Assembly: GCA_004347955.1 (NCBI GenBank)
Contig: QNVH01000005.1
Coordinates: 17,721-22,831 of the forward strand
Source: Thermoproteota archaeon
GTDB taxonomy: Archaea > Thermoproteota > Methanomethylicia > Methanomethylicales > Methanomethylicaceae
DNA length: 5,111 nucleotides
Direction: 5' to 3'
Shown here: positions 4,739 to 5,111 of the stretch, in pieces
How the letters are laid out: each line of letters opens with the position of its first letter
Position numbering within the stretch: position 1 is the stretch's first letter
Translations under genes and position numbers: made by a program
The notes under the pieces: generated by a model
Databases searched by the model: none
The model's input: only the letters and a program-made list of their open reading frames with translations
Told to the model about the DNA's origin: nothing

Positions 4739-5111
4739 AGATCTTTAGATAGTTTGATATTGCTTCCATCTCTTTCATGGTTATTGAGCCTGACTCAAGG
4801 GCTGCTTTTGCCACATCCAGAACGTCGACAATTGATTTAACAGGAATCCCATATCTCCTATGGAACTCTACAGTTGCCATGTACTCCGTCTCGCCCCTCT
4901 CTAGCCTGTCTACGGCAATGAGGACAAAGGCGATCTTCACGTTACCAATAGAGGATAGGACTGAGAGGATCTCCTCTTTTGTCTTGCCAGTGGTCATGAC
5001 GTCGTCTAGGATGCCTATCTTGTCCCCCTCGCCCACACTGCCTATAATAAGTCCGCCCTCTCCGTGGTCTTTGGCTTCTTTTCTATTAAATGCAAACCTC
5101 TTAGAAATGTT
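4719..5111 (-). CDS. pyrE: Orotate phosphoribosyltransferase, C-terminal part (N terminus outside window)
   Basis: The reading frame is open from the window edge to a TAG and gives the last 130 residues of a roughly 170-200-residue protein. PyrE joins orotate to PRPP to give OMP, which PyrF then decarboxylates. The catalytic loop FNRKEAKDHGEGG (fragment residues 8-20) and the PRPP-binding motif ILDDVMTTGKT (34-44) are both present and match the family closely. An in-frame GTG at 5036 could be mistaken for a start, but the conserved catalytic loop upstream shows that the coding region continues past it. The C-terminal helical segment ends GGKTH and its codons overlap pyrF, so the two are co-transcribed and probably translationally coupled. 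The promoter and first residues lie beyond 5111. Confidence 0.95.
   Translation of the reverse strand, partial: NISKRFAFNRKEAKDHGEGGLIIGSVGEGDKIGILDDVMTTGKTKEEILSVLSSIGNVKIAFVLIAVDRLERGETEYMATVEFHRRYGIPVKSIVDVLDVAKAALESGSITMKEMEAISNYLKIYGGKTH
4731..4736 (-). promoter_or_regulatory. Strong Shine-Dalgarno-like GGAGGG at the pyrE/pyrF junction
   Basis: On the minus strand GGAGGG begins at the G of the annotated pyrF ATG. It is 7 nt before an in-frame ATT (4721-4723) that overlaps the pyrE TAG. It either has nothing to do with initiation, because it also encodes pyrE residues GG and pyrF residues EG, or it marks a non-ATG start of pyrF. Confidence 0.35.

Noticed and set aside
5034..5036. GTG as the start of pyrE
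   Set aside because: The frame stays open upstream and encodes the PyrE catalytic loop FNRKEAKDHGEGG, so the GTG is an internal valine.
1..5111. CRISPR array, tRNA/rRNA, insertion sequence or attachment site
   Set aside because: No regularly spaced repeats, cloverleaf-like segments, terminal inverted repeats or transposase motifs were seen; non-coding gaps are all about 110 bp or shorter.

Overview
The window looks like a gene-dense stretch of an archaeal chromosome, most likely from a TACK-type (Thermoproteota or related) lineage. It carries both parts of the C-terminal/small-subunit end of an archaeal phosphomevalonate dehydratase (aconitase X family), a short XPF/ERCC4 nuclease without a helicase domain, the archaeal families UPF0147 and UPF0148 (Sssca1-like), and an archaeal variant of OMP decarboxylase. 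AGA/AGG arginine codons are frequent and the few intergenic gaps contain archaeal TATA-like boxes. The sequence alone does not fix the genus. No mobile element, CRISPR array, tRNA or rRNA is visible.

Layout. (1) Positions 1-1906, plus strand: the end of the phosphomevalonate dehydratase large subunit, its small subunit, and a SAMHD1-like HD phosphohydrolase, packed with a 2-nt gap and a 4-nt overlap and so almost certainly one operon. (2) 1900-2511, minus strand: thymidylate kinase, converging on the HD gene with a 7-bp overlap. (3) 2512-2622: divergent intergenic region with a TATA-like box for tmk and an 8-bp direct repeat upstream of xpf. (4) 2623-3363, plus: XPF-type nuclease. (5) 3305-3658, minus: UPF0148 zinc-ribbon protein, overlapping the xpf 3' end by 59 bp tail to tail. 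(6) 3659-3740: a short divergent promoter region. (7) 3741-3995, plus: UPF0147 protein. (8) 4013-5111, minus: pyrF and the 3' part of pyrE, an overlapping pair transcribed pyrE to pyrF.

How the genes fit together. The first two genes make the dehydratase of the archaeal (modified) mevalonate pathway to isoprenoid lipids. The HD protein, thymidylate kinase, OMP decarboxylase and orotate phosphoribosyltransferase all concern nucleotide pools: UMP synthesis by PyrE/PyrF, dTMP to dTDP by Tmk, and probable dNTP breakdown by the HD enzyme. XPF acts in DNA repair. UPF0147 and UPF0148 have no assigned role here.

The most notable points are a thymidylate kinase whose P-loop lysine is replaced by serine, a 59-bp convergent coding overlap, a probable single AT box serving two divergent genes, a two-fold internal repeat in the UPF0147 protein, a spaced-out catalytic motif and ambiguous start in PyrF, and a possible PCNA-binding motif at the N terminus of XPF. 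I found no clear undescribed multi-gene system; this is mostly core archaeal gene content with several unusual details.
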